A program made the translations under genes and the position numbers. A stretch of 64,000 bases of DNA from Thermococcus sibiricus MM 739. Its GTDB lineage: Archaea > Methanobacteriota_B > Thermococci > Thermococcales > Thermococcaceae. The stretch covers positions 1,046,276 through 1,110,275 of the forward strand of contig NC_012883.1 of the NCBI RefSeq assembly GCF_000022545.1, written 5' to 3'. Below the pieces are notes generated by a model. The model was not told the DNA's origin. It was given only the letters and a program-made list of their open reading frames with translations, and ran no database searches. Below, one piece after another: positions 63,846 through 64,000 of this stretch; the first letter of the stretch is position 1; each line of letters starts with the position of its first letter.

Positions 63846-64000
63846 ATGAACGATGGAATAGAAGAGTTTAAAACCTATCTTGAACTCGAGGGGAAAAGCC
63901 CTCAAACAGTTAGAATGTACACCTACTACGTAGAGAGGTTTTTAAAAGATGTTGAAAATCCCAATTATCGTTCTGCACTTCGTTTTCTTGCCAAATTAAA
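63846..64000 (+). CDS. xerA: Tyrosine recombinase XerA, N-terminal part (window edge)
   Basis: The reading frame starts at ATG 63846 and runs to the window end (51 full codons). The visible part is the SAM-like core-binding domain: [20 protein letters not shown], followed by [16 protein letters not shown]. The catalytic C-terminal domain lies outside. XerA resolves chromosome dimers at dif in archaea. The call rests on the N-terminal domain alone, so a phage-type integrase is possible but less likely. Confidence 0.75.
   Translation, partial: MNDGIEEFKTYLELEGKSPQTVRMYTYYVERFLKDVENPNYRSALRFLAKL

Overview
The window looks like chromosomal DNA from a hyperthermophilic archaeon of the order Thermococcales (Thermococcus or Pyrococcus). 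It carries archaeal SRP RNA, Alba, Pelota, ribosomal protein L15e, RNase P protein Rpp30, the proteasome beta subunit, TiaS, XPD, an M42 (TET) aminopeptidase and XerA. It also has two C/D box sRNAs, TATA-type promoters and GGAGGTGA-type ribosome binding sites. Base composition is AT-rich (about 40% GC by eye). Two patches, about 18.6-21.4 kb and 61.6-62.8 kb, are clearly richer in GC. The closest genus cannot be fixed without a search.

Layout. 0-10 kb: metal and ion transporters (CDF, CaCA), a radical SAM protein that may be lipoyl synthase subunit LipS1, deoC, an ECF transporter S component, a class III aminotransferase, thioredoxin reductase, an AAA ATPase, a THUMP protein and queC. A C/D box sRNA lies at 602-657. 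10-18.5 kb: a broken surface-protein gene, SRP RNA, a DUF99 protein, CutA, acylphosphatase, a regulator with an ACT-like domain, a large RNase H-fold coiled-coil protein, a radical SAM activase-like protein and the tRNA thiolase TtuA. 18.5-21.5 kb: a GC-rich minus-strand module of two exported ferritin-like DUF2202 proteins, a heme-b-like membrane protein, an ArsR-type regulator and a small membrane coiled-coil protein. A perfect inverted repeat lies at its lead promoter. 21.5-32 kb: a degenerate KaiC-like protein, LOG-like protein, site-2 protease, lipoate ligase, signal peptidase, a SPOUT-like protein, TPR-like protein, dipeptidase, methyltransferase, AIR-synthase-like protein, Pelota and L15e. 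A second C/D box sRNA lies at 24285-24344.

32-41 kb: an AT-rich pair that may act outside the cell (a TIM-barrel glycosidase-like protein and an alpha-toroid protein with a membrane anchor), a decayed IS6-type element, exosome and RNase P proteins, a DUF835 membrane protein, and a divergent pair of AMP-binding-family proteins. Next come fragments of an IS605-type element. 41-52 kb: an HD phosphohydrolase, regulators, tiaS, purB, Alba, a membrane-anchored ArsR regulator, a CBS protein, psmB, an exported metalloprotease, cyclic 2,3-diphosphoglycerate synthetase and an MFS exporter. 52-54.3 kb is a decaying stretch with several gene fragments. 54.3-64 kb: an aldo/keto reductase, a GNAT protein, membrane proteins, XPD helicase, TET aminopeptidase, SfsA, a glycosyltransferase, a Toprim coiled-coil protein and the start of XerA.

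Gene packing is tight. Many same-strand neighbours overlap by ATGA, and seven convergent pairs overlap tail to tail by 4-14 bases. The best candidates for undescribed biology are the DUF2202/DUF4405-like module, the divergent AMP-binding pair with DUF835, the structured L15e leader, the hairpin at the Toprim gene start, and the AAGTT-N2-AACTT palindromes found at two loci.
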